DNA of 64,000 nucleotides from an uncultured Muribaculaceae bacterium (GTDB lineage: Bacteria > Bacteroidota > Bacteroidia > Bacteroidales > Muribaculaceae). Within the stretch, counting starts at the first letter, position 1; each line of letters starts with the position of its first letter. Positions 7,769 through 17,238 of the stretch are shown piece after piece. Both the position numbers and the translations under genes were made by a program. The notes under the pieces were generated by a model that ran no database searches, was not told where the DNA came from, and saw only the letters and a program-made list of their open reading frames with translations. The stretch covers positions 1-64,000 of the forward strand of contig CAJUIT010000012.1 in the NCBI GenBank assembly GCA_910586565.1. Direction: 5' to 3'.

Positions 7769-9910
7769 ATGACAAAATCATTATCAATCACAGCAATGGC
7801 ACTTGTTACAACAGCAGCCATCACAGGATGCGCAGGTTCAAAATACCCCAAAGCGCCATCTGACAACACTGTTGACGAATATTTCGGCGTGAAAGTGGCC
7901 GACCCCTACCGCCCGCTTGAAAACGACACCTCGGCAACAACCCTCAAATGGGTGGAGGAGCAACGAGCCCTCACCGAGGATTATCTCGCCGCCATCCCGT
8001 TCAGAGGTGCGCTGCGCAACCGCATTGCCCGTTTCAACAACTATGTGAAGCAGGGCGCTCCCTGGAAAGGTGCCGACGGCCGCTACTACTATTTCAAAAA
8101 CGACGGATTGAAAAACCAGTCGGTTCTCTACCGCACCGACGACCTTGCTAAAGAGGGTGACGTGTTCCTCGACCCCAACACCCTGTCGGACGACGGTACT
8201 GTGGCACTCACAGGCATCTCCATGTCGAACAACGGCAAACAGATGGCCTACACCATCTCACGCAGCGGCTCTGACTGGACCGAGATTTTTGTGGTTGACA
8301 CCGAAACCGGCAAATTGCTCGACGACCACATTGAATGGGCCAAATTCACCGATGCCGCATGGTGGAAAGACGGCTTTTTCTACAGCGCCTACGACCGTCC
8401 CGAAGCCGGCAAGGAATTTTCCAACGCCAACGAAAACCACCGCATCTACTATCACCGCCTCGGCACTCCGCAAACCGATGACAAGGTGGTGTTTGAAGAT
8501 AAGGAAAATCCGCTCCACTTCCACACCGCCTTCGTGCCCGACAATGAGAAATATATTTTCGTGTCGGTAGGTGGTCAGGGATTCGGCGAAGGGCTGCTCA
8601 TGAAAGACCTCACCAACGAAAATGCCGAATGGATAACCATCGAACCCTCGCAGGATTTCGCCAACAGCGTTATCGATGTGATTGGCGACGACATCTACAT
8701 TCTCACTTCGGCCGACGCCCAGCGCAACCGCATTGTGAAAGTTTCGGCAAAGAATCCTCAGCGTGCCAATTGGCAAACCGTTGTTCCCGAAGCCGAAGGG
8801 GTGCTCTCGTCGGCAACCCGCTCGGGCAACGACCTTGTGCTCAACTATGAGAAAGATGCTTCGGCTCACCCGGCCATCTATTCCCTCTCGGGCACAAAAC
8901 TCACCGACATCACTCTCCCCACCTACGGCACCGTGGGAATTTCGGCATCGGCTAAAAACGATGATATTTTCTACACATTCTCATCATTCCTCTACCCCGC
9001 AAGCATCTACCGCTTCGACAAGAAAACCGGCGAGAGCACCCTGGTGGCCACTCCCGAAATTGAGGGTTTCAACGCTGCCGACTACGTGACCGAACAGGTG
9101 TTCTACCCCTCGGCCGACGGCACAAAGATTCCCATGTTCATAACCTACAAGAAAGGGCTTGAACGCAACGGTGAGAATCCCGTTTACCTCTACGGCTACG
9201 GAGGCTTTGACATCTCCCTTCCCCCCTCCTTCTCCCCCAACCGACTGGTGTGGCTTGAGAATGGCGGCATCTACGCACAGGCCAACCTGCGCGGCGGCGG
9301 CGAATATGGCGAGGCATGGCACGAAGCCGGCACAAAAATGAAAAAGCTCAATGTGTTCAACGATTTCATCGCCGCTGCCGAATATATGATTGGCGAAGGG
9401 TGGACATCGCCCGAACATATCGTGATTGAAGGTGGCAGCAACGGCGGTCTGCTCGTGGGTGCAGTCACCAACATGCGCCCCGACCTCTTCAAGGTTGCAA
9501 TTCCCCGTGTGGGCGTTATGGATATGATGCGCTATCACCTGTTCACCATCGGGTGGAACTGGGCTTCTGACTACGGAACAAGTGCTGACTCCCCCGAGAT
9601 GGCCAACTATCTGCTCGGTTACTCGCCCGTTCACAACATAAAGAACGACGGCACACCCTACCCCGCCATCATGGTGACCACCGCCGACCACGACGACCGC
9701 GTGGTGCCCGCCCACTCATTCAAATATGCTGCGGCATTGCAGGCTGCCAACACCGGCGATGCGCCCAAAATCATTCGCATCGACAGCAAGGCCGGCCACG
9801 GTGCAGGCAAACCGATTGCCAAGGTTATCGATGAGTATGCCGACATCTACTCGTTCATTTTCCACAACCTCGGCATCACACCCGACACCGGCGATACCGC
9901 AGGAGAATAA
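7769..9910 (+). CDS. Prolyl oligopeptidase, S9A family, lipoprotein
   Basis: Serine peptidase that cuts after proline in oligopeptides. The first 21 residues are a lipoprotein signal with lipobox AITGC (C21), so the enzyme should be anchored in the envelope. The N-terminal domain has the family's DPYRPLE (about 46-52), followed by a beta-propeller that limits access to short peptides. The catalytic domain has the nucleophile in EGGSNGG (S557), the acid in ADHDDRV (about D640-D643) and the histidine in AGHGAG (H677). Length (713) is normal for S9A enzymes. Confidence 0.93.
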   Translation: MTKSLSITAMALVTTAAITGCAGSKYPKAPSDNTVDEYFGVKVADPYRPLENDTSATTLKWVEEQRALTEDYLAAIPFRGALRNRIARFNNYVKQGAPWKGADGRYYYFKNDGLKNQSVLYRTDDLAKEGDVFLDPNTLSDDGTVALTGISMSNNGKQMAYTISRSGSDWTEIFVVDTETGKLLDDHIEWAKFTDAAWWKDGFFYSAYDRPEAGKEFSNANENHRIYYHRLGTPQTDDKVVFEDKENPLHFHTAFVPDNEKYIFVSVGGQGFGEGLLMKDLTNENAEWITIEPSQDFANSVIDVIGDDIYILTSADAQRNRIVKVSAKNPQRANWQTVVPEAEGVLSSATRSGNDLVLNYEKDASAHPAIYSLSGTKLTDITLPTYGTVGISASAKNDDIFYTFSSFLYPASIYRFDKKTGESTLVATPEIEGFNAADYVTEQVFYPSADGTKIPMFITYKKGLERNGENPVYLYGYGGFDISLPPSFSPNRLVWLENGGIYAQANLRGGGEYGEAWHEAGTKMKKLNVFNDFIAAAEYMIGEGWTSPEHIVIEGGSNGGLLVGAVTNMRPDLFKVAIPRVGVMDMMRYHLFTIGWNWASDYGTSADSPEMANYLLGYSPVHNIKNDGTPYPAIMVTTADHDDRVVPAHSFKYAAALQAANTGDAPKIIRIDSKAGHGAGKPIAKVIDEYADIYSFIFHNLGITPDTGDTAGE

Positions 9911-9943
9911 CTGCTTGTTTAACACCGAAAAAAGCAACCCGAT

Positions 9944-10882
9944 TTGCACGGATCAAAGAAACTACTGACACTTTTCTGGCTCCCGGCGCTTCTTTCATCA
10001 TGTTTCACGGGGATTGAATCAACCCCGAAGATAACGTTGAAAGATGCCGGGAGCCGGCAAAATGTAGCGGCATCGCCCGAGGATGAGCTTGCCGCCACCT
10101 TTTCGTTCGCCCCGTTCAGCCGATGGAGCGAAGGGAAACAGCTTTTCGTGACCTCGCCGCGGATATCACTCGCGCTATCCACCCTCCCCGGCTCAACAGC
10201 TGAGATGCCCCAGATGGGGGATACCATAACCTTCGCCGGCACGCACACATCGGTGTCGCTCACCGGTGAGGAGGTGGTGGAGCTGCTTTTGGTTCCGCAA
10301 CATTCGGCCGACACGCTGGTGTATCGCACCAACGCAACTGCCGCCGAACTTGAAAAACGAAGTGCCGACGCCATTCCCTTTACTGTCGACCTCGATTTCA
10401 TCAGCAACGTAGGGGAAGCCCTAAAAGGGAAAACGCTGTTTATTAAAACCCCGTTGTGGTATGACCGCTCGGGGCGTCAGGTTTCCGGCCGCAAATTCGT
10501 GGCGGTGAAAGTTGTTGAGGTTCTCCCCGCCAATGAGGTCAACCCTGCGCTGGTGGTTTTCACCGATGATGCCGGCGCAGAACACGCCGTGTTCATGGCG
10601 CCCGGAGGTGAAAGCAAATCAACACCCCGCACATTCTCATCGCTGTTTTCATTCACCGACCCGCGCCGTGGCTATCCCGGCATAAAGGATGCTATCTGGA
10701 ACGACATAGTGCACTCACGCGCAGCAGCCGGAATGACGAAAACCGAAGCCATGCTTGCGATGGGAGCTCCCACAAGCATCGACCGCGGGCACAATCACTC
10801 GGCAACCTACGAGCGATGGAGCTACCCCGACGGAGTCTATCTCATTTTCGAGGATGGATTGTTAGTGCGCTTCAACCGCTGA
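9944..10882 (+). CDS. Lipoprotein with C-terminal SmpA/OmlA (BamE-like) domain
   Basis: The only start with a sensible signal is TTG 9944; the next residues form a short lipoprotein signal ending in LLSSC. Residues about 30-260 are not recognised and are rich in beta-strand patterns. The last 50 residues (GMTKTEAMLAMGAP, later YERWSYPDG and LIFEDGLL) look like the SmpA/OmlA fold used in BamE and in small envelope lipoproteins. It follows the peptidase gene by 33 bp. A direct role in outer-membrane assembly is not implied. Confidence 0.65.
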   Translation: MHGSKKLLTLFWLPALLSSCFTGIESTPKITLKDAGSRQNVAASPEDELAATFSFAPFSRWSEGKQLFVTSPRISLALSTLPGSTAEMPQMGDTITFAGTHTSVSLTGEEVVELLLVPQHSADTLVYRTNATAAELEKRSADAIPFTVDLDFISNVGEALKGKTLFIKTPLWYDRSGRQVSGRKFVAVKVVEVLPANEVNPALVVFTDDAGAEHAVFMAPGGESKSTPRTFSSLFSFTDPRRGYPGIKDAIWNDIVHSRAAAGMTKTEAMLAMGAPTSIDRGHNHSATYERWSYPDGVYLIFEDGLLVRFNR

Positions 10883-10937
10883 TTGCAACCAACAGTTCGC
10901 TTACGCCCTCTAAAACCGCTACTTAACGTTTCTCACT

Positions 10938-11723
10938 ATGCGACTCACTTTTTTAGGAACCGGAACCTCAACCGGAGTGCCCCAATTGCGATGTGATTGC
11001 CCGGCTTGCACTTCAACCGACCCGCGCGACCGCCGCATGCGCTGCTCGGCACTCGTTGAATGCAACAACCGGAATCTGCTCATCGACTGCGGCCCCGATT
11101 TCCGCACACAGATGCTGTGCTACCACAAAGGTGATATCGACGCTCTGCTTGTAACTCATCACCATTACGACCATGTGGGGGGTGCCGACGACCTCCGCCC
11201 CTATTGCCGCGGAAAAGAAGCATTCCCCATTTGGTGTCTCGCCGAAACCGCAGCCGACCTTCACAGGCGTATGCCATACTGTTTTGCAGAGAAACCCTAT
11301 CCCGGGGTGCCGCGGTTTGATGTTCAGGAGCTGCAACCGCTGAAACCGGTGGATGTGTGCGGCATTGAGGTGTTGCCACTCCCCGTGAATCACTACATGC
11401 TTGAAATCGTGGGATTCAAGATAGGGCAATTAGCCTATATCACCGACGCAAAACACATCCCCGAAGAGACCATCAATGCCATCAGGGGTGTAGACACACT
11501 GGTGATAAACGCCCTGCGCAGGGAAACACATGTGTCGCACATCACTCTCGCCGAGGCATTGGAAATTATCAAGGAAACACAACCGCGTGTGGCCTATCTC
11601 ACTCACATTAGCCACGACATGGGGCTGACCGCCGATCTCGTGAAGGAATTGCCGCCGAATGTGCATCCCGCTGTCGACGGGCTCACTATCACCATCCCCG
11701 ACCCTGTGAGCTCAACAAAATGA
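10938..11723 (+). CDS. MBL-fold metallohydrolase, PhnP-like
   Basis: Metallo-beta-lactamase fold of 261 residues. It begins with FLGTGTSTGVPQ, followed by CDCPAC (a cysteine pair typical of PhnP-like proteins) and the metal motif THHHYDHVGG (about residues 73-82). Later metal ligands are likely in NHYMLE, YITDAKH and THISHD. PhnP hydrolyses cyclic phosphodiesters in phosphonate degradation, but no phosphonate genes are near, so only the general class (phosphodiesterase-type MBL hydrolase) is safe. Confidence 0.85.
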   Translation: MRLTFLGTGTSTGVPQLRCDCPACTSTDPRDRRMRCSALVECNNRNLLIDCGPDFRTQMLCYHKGDIDALLVTHHHYDHVGGADDLRPYCRGKEAFPIWCLAETAADLHRRMPYCFAEKPYPGVPRFDVQELQPLKPVDVCGIEVLPLPVNHYMLEIVGFKIGQLAYITDAKHIPEETINAIRGVDTLVINALRRETHVSHITLAEALEIIKETQPRVAYLTHISHDMGLTADLVKELPPNVHPAVDGLTITIPDPVSSTK

Positions 11724-11771
11724 AAATCGCGAAAGGGAGCAACCGCTTCAACAGATTTTAACCGCCACTGC

Positions 11772-11805
11772 AACAACATTACCATTTGACCGGATGTTGT
11801 TTTGA
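11772..11805 (+). terminator. Possible terminator after the MBL hydrolase
   Basis: AACAACAT (11772-11779) pairs with ATGTTGTT (11794-11801), then TTGATG. The stem is AT-rich and the tail short. The rest of the 11724-11907 gap holds no gene. Confidence 0.35.
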
Positions 11806-11893
11806 TGTAGCTGACCACTCAGTCACTCCCCGCTGTGGCTGTTAAAAACAACGGATCAACCGACTAAACAAAACTGACACAAACACTACAATA

Positions 11894-11901
11894 TAACTTT
11901 C
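11894..11901 (+). promoter_or_regulatory. Possible -7 element for mdh
   Basis: TAACTTTC differs from TAnnTTTG at the last base and ends only 6 nt before the mdh ATG at 11908, which would give an almost leaderless mRNA. Confidence 0.35.
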
Positions 11902-11907
11902 GTTCTC

Positions 11908-12921
11908 ATGGAATTTTTAACTGACGAAAAACTCGTGATTGTCGGCGCCGCCGGCATGATTGGCTCCAACATGGCGCAAACTGCCATTATGATGGGCCTT
12001 ACCCCTAACATCTGTCTTTACGACCCCTATGGTCCCGCCCTCGAAGGTGTGGCAGAGGAACTGCTCCACTGCGGTTTTGAAGGGGTGAACATCACTTGGA
12101 CAACCGATGTTGCCGAAGCTTTGAAAGGTGCGAAATATATCGTCAACTCAGGTGGCGCAGCCCGTAAGGCCGGCATGACCCGCGAGGATCTGCTGAAAGG
12201 GAATGCCGCCATCGCCGAACAGTTCGGTAAGGATGTGCGCACCTATTGCCCCGACGTGAAACATATCACCGTGATTTTCAACCCTGCCGATATCACCGGC
12301 CTCATCACCCTGCTCTACTCGGGATTGAAGCCCTCGCAGGTGACCACTCTCGCAGCCCTCGACAGCACCCGCCTGCGCAGCGAGCTTTCCAAACAGCTTG
12401 GTATCCCTGCCGACAAGATTGAGAACTGCCGCACCTACGGTGGTCACGGCGAGCAGATGGCTGTGTTCGCATCCACAACAAAAGTCGACGGCCGTCCACT
12501 CACCGAAATCATCGGCACCGAAGAACTGCCCGAAACAGAATGGGAAGCGCTCAAAACCCGCGTAATTCAGGGTGGCAAACATATCATCGACCTGCGCGGC
12601 CGCTCCTCGTTCCAAAGCCCGGCCTACGTCTCGATTGAAATGATTGCTGCCGCAATGGGTGGCAAACCGTTCCGCTGGCCTGCCGGCGTTTATGTCAACA
12701 ACGACCGTTTCAGCCACATCATGATGGCGATGGAAACCACCATCACAAAAGATGGCGTGAAGGTGAAACCCGTCGACGGCACTCCCGCCGAAGAGAAGGA
12801 ACTCGAACAGAGCTACCGCCACCTTTGCCAGCTGCGCGACGAGGTTATCGAACTCGGCGTGATGCCTCCCATCGACAAATGGGGTGAACTCAACCCCTAC
12901 CTCAATGAAAAAACCTGCTGA
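11908..12921 (+). CDS. mdh: Malate dehydrogenase
   Basis: NAD-dependent oxidation of malate to oxaloacetate, run in reverse in the reductive branch to succinate in fermenting Bacteroidales. The Rossmann motif VGAAGMIGSN lies at about residues 13-22. The substrate-binding arginines (around SGGAARKAG and DSTRLRSE) and catalytic histidine in YGGHGEQ follow in LDH/MDH order. The 337-residue length fits this Bacteroidetes subgroup. Downstream lies a decayed dus fragment whose hairpin may end this transcript. Confidence 0.93.
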   Translation: MEFLTDEKLVIVGAAGMIGSNMAQTAIMMGLTPNICLYDPYGPALEGVAEELLHCGFEGVNITWTTDVAEALKGAKYIVNSGGAARKAGMTREDLLKGNAAIAEQFGKDVRTYCPDVKHITVIFNPADITGLITLLYSGLKPSQVTTLAALDSTRLRSELSKQLGIPADKIENCRTYGGHGEQMAVFASTTKVDGRPLTEIIGTEELPETEWEALKTRVIQGGKHIIDLRGRSSFQSPAYVSIEMIAAAMGGKPFRWPAGVYVNNDRFSHIMMAMETTITKDGVKVKPVDGTPAEEKELEQSYRHLCQLRDEVIELGVMPPIDKWGELNPYLNEKTC

Positions 12922-12936
12922 AAAGCACTCGTTGAA

Positions 12937-13090
12937 TTAACGGAACACTAACTGCACAGCCTCCTCATACTTCGGTAGCGAGGGGGCTTTCTTTATCGCT
13001 TTCCAGCACTTCCGGACAATCTCATCCTCCACATATTACCAAAATGCTGACGCCTCATAGTTTCAAGCCGCGAGGCCCATCCCTCCCTTA
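12937..13090 (-). pseudogene. Decayed 3' end of a dus gene
   Basis: Read on the minus strand this gives an almost exact copy of the dus C-terminus: WKAIKKAPSLPKYEEAV followed by QLVFR and a stop, against WKAIKKASSLPKYEEAV and QSVFR in the intact gene at 15493. A stop replaces the glutamate of FWEYMED. An internal deletion of roughly 80 bp and a frameshift separate this from a further matching piece (RLETMRR against RLEALRR). DNA similarity to 15487-15603 is high. It lies between mdh and the secreted-protein gene. Confidence 0.88.
12959..12995 (+). terminator. Likely mdh terminator, derived from the dus fragment
   Basis: GCCTCCTC (12959-12966) pairs with GAGGGGGC (12980-12987) with one G-U pair, capped by TAC-TTCG-GTA, and followed by TTTCTTTAT. 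The sequence is part of the decayed dus copy, so the terminator comes from former coding DNA. Confidence 0.65.
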
Positions 13091-13204
13091 TCAAAATGCC
13101 ATAAAATTCCCCAAAAGCAAATCCACAAGCTGTACAAAACCGAATTTAAATAGAATTTTGACAACAAAATACCCGATAAGCTTGCACGGATAATTTATTG
13201 ATTG
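13091..13204. other. Intergenic remainder before the secreted-protein gene
   Basis: The 326-bp gap between mdh and the next gene holds the dus remnant on its left and the promoter on its right. In between I see only AT-rich DNA with no reading frame. Confidence 0.4.
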
Positions 13205-13212
13205 TACTTTTG
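13205..13212 (+). promoter_or_regulatory. Promoter -7 element of the secreted FN3 protein gene
   Basis: TACTTTTG matches TAnnTTTG, with CTTG 20 bp upstream (13181-13184) as a weak -33. It overlaps the longest open start, so translation must begin downstream at 13247 or 13253. Confidence 0.55.
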
Positions 13213-13246
13213 CGCATTCATCACTCCCATCTTCGGGATAAAAATA

Positions 13247-15451
13247 ATGCGTATGAAAAAAATCTTTACTCTTGCGCTTTCCGCAACACTGCTTGCCGGC
13301 ACATCGTTGTCGGCAATAGCCGAAACAACCACTGCCTACGGCTACACGTGGGGCGAACGTAACAATTATTCCTGCGGCTTCATATCATTCGATGCAAGTG
13401 CTCCGCAAACTATCAAACGTATTAAAACCATCTACAGCGATTACCACGTGTCGGCCGGCGAATACATCGACGGAAAGCTTTACACCTTCAGAGTGGAAGT
13501 CGACGATTTCGGCAATGTTCTCCCCTATTCCTACACCATCTATGACGGCACTACCTACGCAGAGGAGAGCGACATCAAGAAATACGACGAATCGCGCGTT
13601 GTTGACATGACATTCGACTACACAACCAACACGCTATATGCGTTGGCAGAAAATGCTGTGACGAGCGGTTCGGTTGTCCCGACCAACCTCTATAGCATTG
13701 ATATGGCAACCGGCAACAGAACCCTCATCGGCTCTCCCGGCGCACTAATTGCCATCGACGGGTATGGCAACCCCGACAATGACGGCCTCATCACATTGGC
13801 ATGCGACGCCGAAGGGCAGCTCTATGCCATGTCGGCTTACCGATATTTTTACAAAGTTGATAAATTCACCGGCAAAGTTACCCAGATTGGGGAACGTCAT
13901 AACCTCGGCACCCGTGCCGACTTCCAGTCGATGGCATTCACCGCCGACGGAAAACTCATGTGGGCTCAGAACCATCCCAGCTACGGGCACTTTGTTGAAA
14001 TAGATCTGAACACCGGAAATCCCGGAGGTTTCGTAGATTTCAAAACCGATTACGACAAACTCAACAAGCTCGGCAACGATGCACAGGTGACAGCCCTCAA
14101 CTTCCGCGACCGCGAAATCAACCGCCAGGCTCTCAAGGCCGTTGACAAGCTGTCGGCTGAAGTCAATATTCCTGAGGTACACTCCGTTACACTTTCGTGG
14201 GAGTTGCCATCTGCCGACATCAGCGAACAGGCAGCGGCTCCAAATACCATAAAGGTTTACCGTCTGGGCACTTCTCTGCCAATTGCGGAACTTGACGGCT
14301 CGGCCACCTCTTTCACCGACACTGAAGCCCCCGACGGCACAGTGGGCTACGAAGTCATTGCCGAAAACGAAGCAGGATTCGGCTATCCGGCATTCACTGA
14401 CGTTTTCGCCGGTTTCGACATGCTCTCGGAAGTGACTGACCTAACCCTGTCGGTTGAAGGACGCACTGCAACAATAACATGGACGGCACCCACATACACC
14501 CTCAACGGAGGTTACGCCGACTATGAAAACATCACCTACAACATCTACCGCCTCCGCGGCACTACCGAGGAAATCGTCAAGTCAGGTCATGAAGATACCG
14601 AGTTCACCGAAACTATCGATGCCGACGGCAACTACAGCTATATGGTAGAACCGGTATCGGGTACCGTTGTCGGGAAGCGGGCTCAGTCGGAATCATTCCT
14701 ACTGCAGTCATCAGCCTCACTGCCCTACTTCACCGGGTTCGAGGATGATGAGGATAACTCTCCCTGGAGCACTATCAACAATAACCCCAACAACCCCGGC
14801 TGGACTATCGGAAAGGAATACACCCAATATGAAGGTAAATGCGCCAAATCCTATCAGGGAGCCAAGGCCGAACCTGCCAATTGCTGGCTCATATCGCCGG
14901 CATTCAACCTCGATGCGGGACGATACACCATTGACTACTACGTGAACGGTTCGAGCTACGACACACACTCCTACGACGTTGCTGTCGGTACAAACGCCGA
15001 CGATGTGGAAAGTTTCTCACAAATGTTATACTCCATCGACGATGCCATAGAATATGATGCCAATGCCACACCCAAGGGATGGAAACATGTTGAGCTCGAA
15101 TTCAGCATCCCAACAGCTGGAACATATCACATCGGATTCCACGACCGCACACAAGCTCCTTATGGCTACGCATCGCTCTATCTCGACAACGTGAGCATCG
15201 ACAGCAAGAGCTCGTCGATAGAGAATGTCAACGCTGAATCTGAAGCTGGAATATCCATAAGCGTCGCCCGCGGCGTAATCACGGTTGCTTCTGCTTCGGC
15301 AATAGCATCTGTGGAACTCATCGACATGCAAGGTCGCACCGTAAAAGCAAGCACGACAGCCGTTCTCGATGCCACAAGCAATCGCGGTGTCTACATCGTG
15401 AGCGCCACCACCGTTGACGGAGTCCGAACCATTGCCAAAATCGCGCTCTGA
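13247..15451 (+). CDS. Secreted multidomain protein: fibronectin III, choice-of-anchor J and C-terminal sorting-type domain
   Basis: A signal peptide (KKIFTLALSATLLAG) follows ATG 13247 or 13253. The N-terminal 280 residues look like a repeat beta-structure that reads Gly/Asp/Tyr-rich strands. Two fibronectin-type III units follow, then a jelly-roll like cleaved-adhesin/choice-of-anchor J domain (FTGFEDDEDNSPW, later NCWLISPAFNL and SLYLDNVSI). The last 75 residues (SVELIDMQGRTV, then NRGVYIVSA) match the type A sorting domain pattern of type IX secretion cargo. Likely a cell-surface or exported protein of about 735 residues. It sits between a dus gene and a dus fragment, so it may have been gained with the duplication. 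Confidence 0.78.
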   Translation: MRMKKIFTLALSATLLAGTSLSAIAETTTAYGYTWGERNNYSCGFISFDASAPQTIKRIKTIYSDYHVSAGEYIDGKLYTFRVEVDDFGNVLPYSYTIYDGTTYAEESDIKKYDESRVVDMTFDYTTNTLYALAENAVTSGSVVPTNLYSIDMATGNRTLIGSPGALIAIDGYGNPDNDGLITLACDAEGQLYAMSAYRYFYKVDKFTGKVTQIGERHNLGTRADFQSMAFTADGKLMWAQNHPSYGHFVEIDLNTGNPGGFVDFKTDYDKLNKLGNDAQVTALNFRDREINRQALKAVDKLSAEVNIPEVHSVTLSWELPSADISEQAAAPNTIKVYRLGTSLPIAELDGSATSFTDTEAPDGTVGYEVIAENEAGFGYPAFTDVFAGFDMLSEVTDLTLSVEGRTATITWTAPTYTLNGGYADYENITYNIYRLRGTTEEIVKSGHEDTEFTETIDADGNYSYMVEPVSGTVVGKRAQSESFLLQSSASLPYFTGFEDDEDNSPWSTINNNPNNPGWTIGKEYTQYEGKCAKSYQGAKAEPANCWLISPAFNLDAGRYTIDYYVNGSSYDTHSYDVAVGTNADDVESFSQMLYSIDDAIEYDANATPKGWKHVELEFSIPTAGTYHIGFHDRTQAPYGYASLYLDNVSIDSKSSSIENVNAESEAGISISVARGVITVASASAIASVELIDMQGRTVKASTTAVLDATSNRGVYIVSATTVDGVRTIAKIAL

Positions 15452-15492
15452 TTCAGGAACGGCAACTTAGCTTTAGGCAAATCCCCGTTGAA

Positions 15493-16416
15493 TTAACGGA
15501 AAACTGACTGCACAGCCTCCTCATACTTCGGTAGTGAGGAGGCTTTCTTTATCGCTTTCCAGCTCTTGCGGCCAATCTCATCCTCCATATATTCCCAGAA
15601 CGGTTTGATTTTTGCGAGCACCTGCGCATCGCCGCACAAACAATCGGAATAATGGGCGTAGATGCCGGAATGCAGACGCCTCAGCGCCTCAAGCCGCTCA
15701 CCGCGGCTCCATTCCCTTCCGTCGCGCCATTCGGCGATAAGTGACGGGCGGGCAAGCAGGCCACGCCCCACCATCACTCCATGCAACGCGGGATAACGCT
15801 CGAGAACCGAACTAATGTCGGCAGTAGAGCGCAAATCGCCGTTGAACACAACAGGGTGGCGGCTCTCATTCAACACCCCCTCAAAAGCTTCGATATGCAT
15901 GTCGCCGGCATATTGCTGCGCGGCTATCCTCGGATGAACCGTGATGTGCGTGAGTGGCAACCTGTTTAAAGCTTCCACAGCCGGTTTCCATTCATCGGCA
16001 TCAGTCACACCTACGCGCATTTTTGCCGAAACAGCAACGCCCTCGCCAATAAGTGGCAACAGCGCCTCGAGCAGTTCGGGCCGACGGAGTAAGGCGGCCC
16101 CACGACCGTGCAACACCTGTGGCTTGAAAGGGCAACCCATGTTAATGTCGAGGCAATCATACCCGTTTTGCAACACCGCTTCCTTCAGAAGCGTGAATTC
16201 GGCCTCATCCTTGAAAATAACCTGCGGCACAACTCTGTGGTTGGCGCATAGCGGGGAGGTTATGTTGCGGATATCGCGCTGACGCACCACCCCTTTCTCC
16301 ACCCTCATGAACGGGGTGAAATAGGCATCGGCACCTCCATATACTTCGGCATGGAAATGGCAAAAAGGGGCATCGGTAAAGCCCTGAAGAGGAGCTGCGA
16401 AAATCTTATATGACAT
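15493..16416 (-). CDS. dus: tRNA-dihydrouridine synthase
   Basis: FMN enzyme that reduces uridine to dihydrouridine in tRNA D-loops. From ATG 16416 it has 307 residues; the frame is open 6 codons further to a GTG. Motifs in order are APLQGFTD (about 7-14), the catalytic cysteine region INMGCPFK, SAKMRVG, ITVHPR, VFNGDLRS and VMVGRGLLARP, all FMN-barrel positions of the family. The short length compared with DusA/DusB (about 320-350) is common in Bacteroidetes. Its 3' end contains a hairpin that acts as terminator on the opposite strand. Confidence 0.92.
   Translation of the reverse strand: MSYKIFAAPLQGFTDAPFCHFHAEVYGGADAYFTPFMRVEKGVVRQRDIRNITSPLCANHRVVPQVIFKDEAEFTLLKEAVLQNGYDCLDINMGCPFKPQVLHGRGAALLRRPELLEALLPLIGEGVAVSAKMRVGVTDADEWKPAVEALNRLPLTHITVHPRIAAQQYAGDMHIEAFEGVLNESRHPVVFNGDLRSTADISSVLERYPALHGVMVGRGLLARPSLIAEWRDGREWSRGERLEALRRLHSGIYAHYSDCLCGDAQVLAKIKPFWEYMEDEIGRKSWKAIKKASSLPKYEEAVQSVFR
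15515..15551 (+). terminator. Terminator for the secreted-protein gene, inside the dus 3' end
   Basis: GCCTCCTCA (15515-15523) pairs with TGAGGAGGC (15535-15543), with TAC-TTCG-GTA at the tip, followed by TTTCTTTA. The sequence also codes for residues near the dus C-terminus on the other strand. The convergent genes are separated by only 41 bp. Confidence 0.7.
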
Positions 16417-16610
16417 AACCTGTGATAATGACACTTATAAACGGTTCTAAAATTGTTGTCACCACAAAATTACATAAATACTTCTTCAACAGTTGAGCTC
16501 ATGGCACAAGATTATTTCATCAACGAAGCTCAACCGCATCCCATTTCGCAACAGCATCAAACATTTAAGAAACTAAATATAAGTTTACCAACGAATTTAT
16601 CAACAACAAT

Positions 16611-16658
16611 AAAAGCGATATACCAAATCCATATACATTTGACATATCGCTTTTGTGA
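16611..16658. terminator. Bidirectional terminator hairpin
   Basis: AAAAGCGATAT (16611-16621) pairs perfectly with ATATCGCTTTT (16644-16654) around a 22-nt loop. Ends in A-run and T-run give intrinsic terminator shape on both strands. It lies just past the 3' end of the Ala-rich protein gene. Confidence 0.7.
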
Positions 16659-16674
16659 TTATTTTAATAGAAGG

Positions 16675-17061
16675 TTAATGCCTGAGTTTATCGGCGAGAT
16701 TTGAAGCTGCATTGGCGCCTGATTCGAGGGTATCGGCAGTGAAATCCTTCACTTTCTCCAATATCGAAGCCCCTTTTTCGGCAGCTTTGTCTTTCAAATC
16801 GGCAGCCTTGTCGGCCAGGTCACCGGCTTTCTCCTTGGCAACCTGAGTTGCATCGGCAAGCTTCTCCTTAGCGGCAGCAGCCATGTCGGCAGCATGCTCT
16901 TTGGCACCTTCAACAGCCTGTGCAGCTTTGCTCTTCATCACTTCCATTTCCTCGCTTGCGGCCACTTTGGCTGCACCGGCACTCACACGTGCGGCATCTT
17001 TCGAGATATTAGCCGCTGCATCGGCAATCTGTTGTTTATTTACGTTGGTTTCCATAGTCAT
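16675..17061 (-). CDS. Alanine/lysine-rich helical protein (phasin/LEA-like repeats), function unknown
   Basis: The 128 residues are almost wholly amphipathic helix rich in A, K, D and E, with repeating elements such as AAAKEKLADATQVAKEKAGDL. There is no signal peptide or membrane segment. Such composition occurs in LEA-like stress proteins, phasin-like coats and apolipoprotein-like helices, and database names vary. Start ATG 17061 or ATG 17055. It is a monocistronic gene ended by a strong hairpin. Confidence 0.7.
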   Translation of the reverse strand: MTMETNVNKQQIADAAANISKDAARVSAGAAKVAASEEMEVMKSKAAQAVEGAKEHAADMAAAAKEKLADATQVAKEKAGDLADKAADLKDKAAEKGASILEKVKDFTADTLESGANAASNLADKLRH

Positions 17062-17238
17062 ATAATTTTTAATTGTTAAGTAGCTTTTTGGGGGTTATGT
17101 TTTAATAACAGACTGTTCAACTTAGTGGTTTACCTCTATTCCTGAAATATCCTTAACAAACGGCAGTGGGTCTGTACAAATACCAAACAATGCACATTCA
17201 TCATTCTTCCGCCACGATTGCAGACTACTGATTCATAG

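Noticed and set aside
16453..16704. 83-codon plus-strand frame
   Set aside because: Spans a strong terminator hairpin and the 3' end of the Ala-rich gene; composition is not protein-like.
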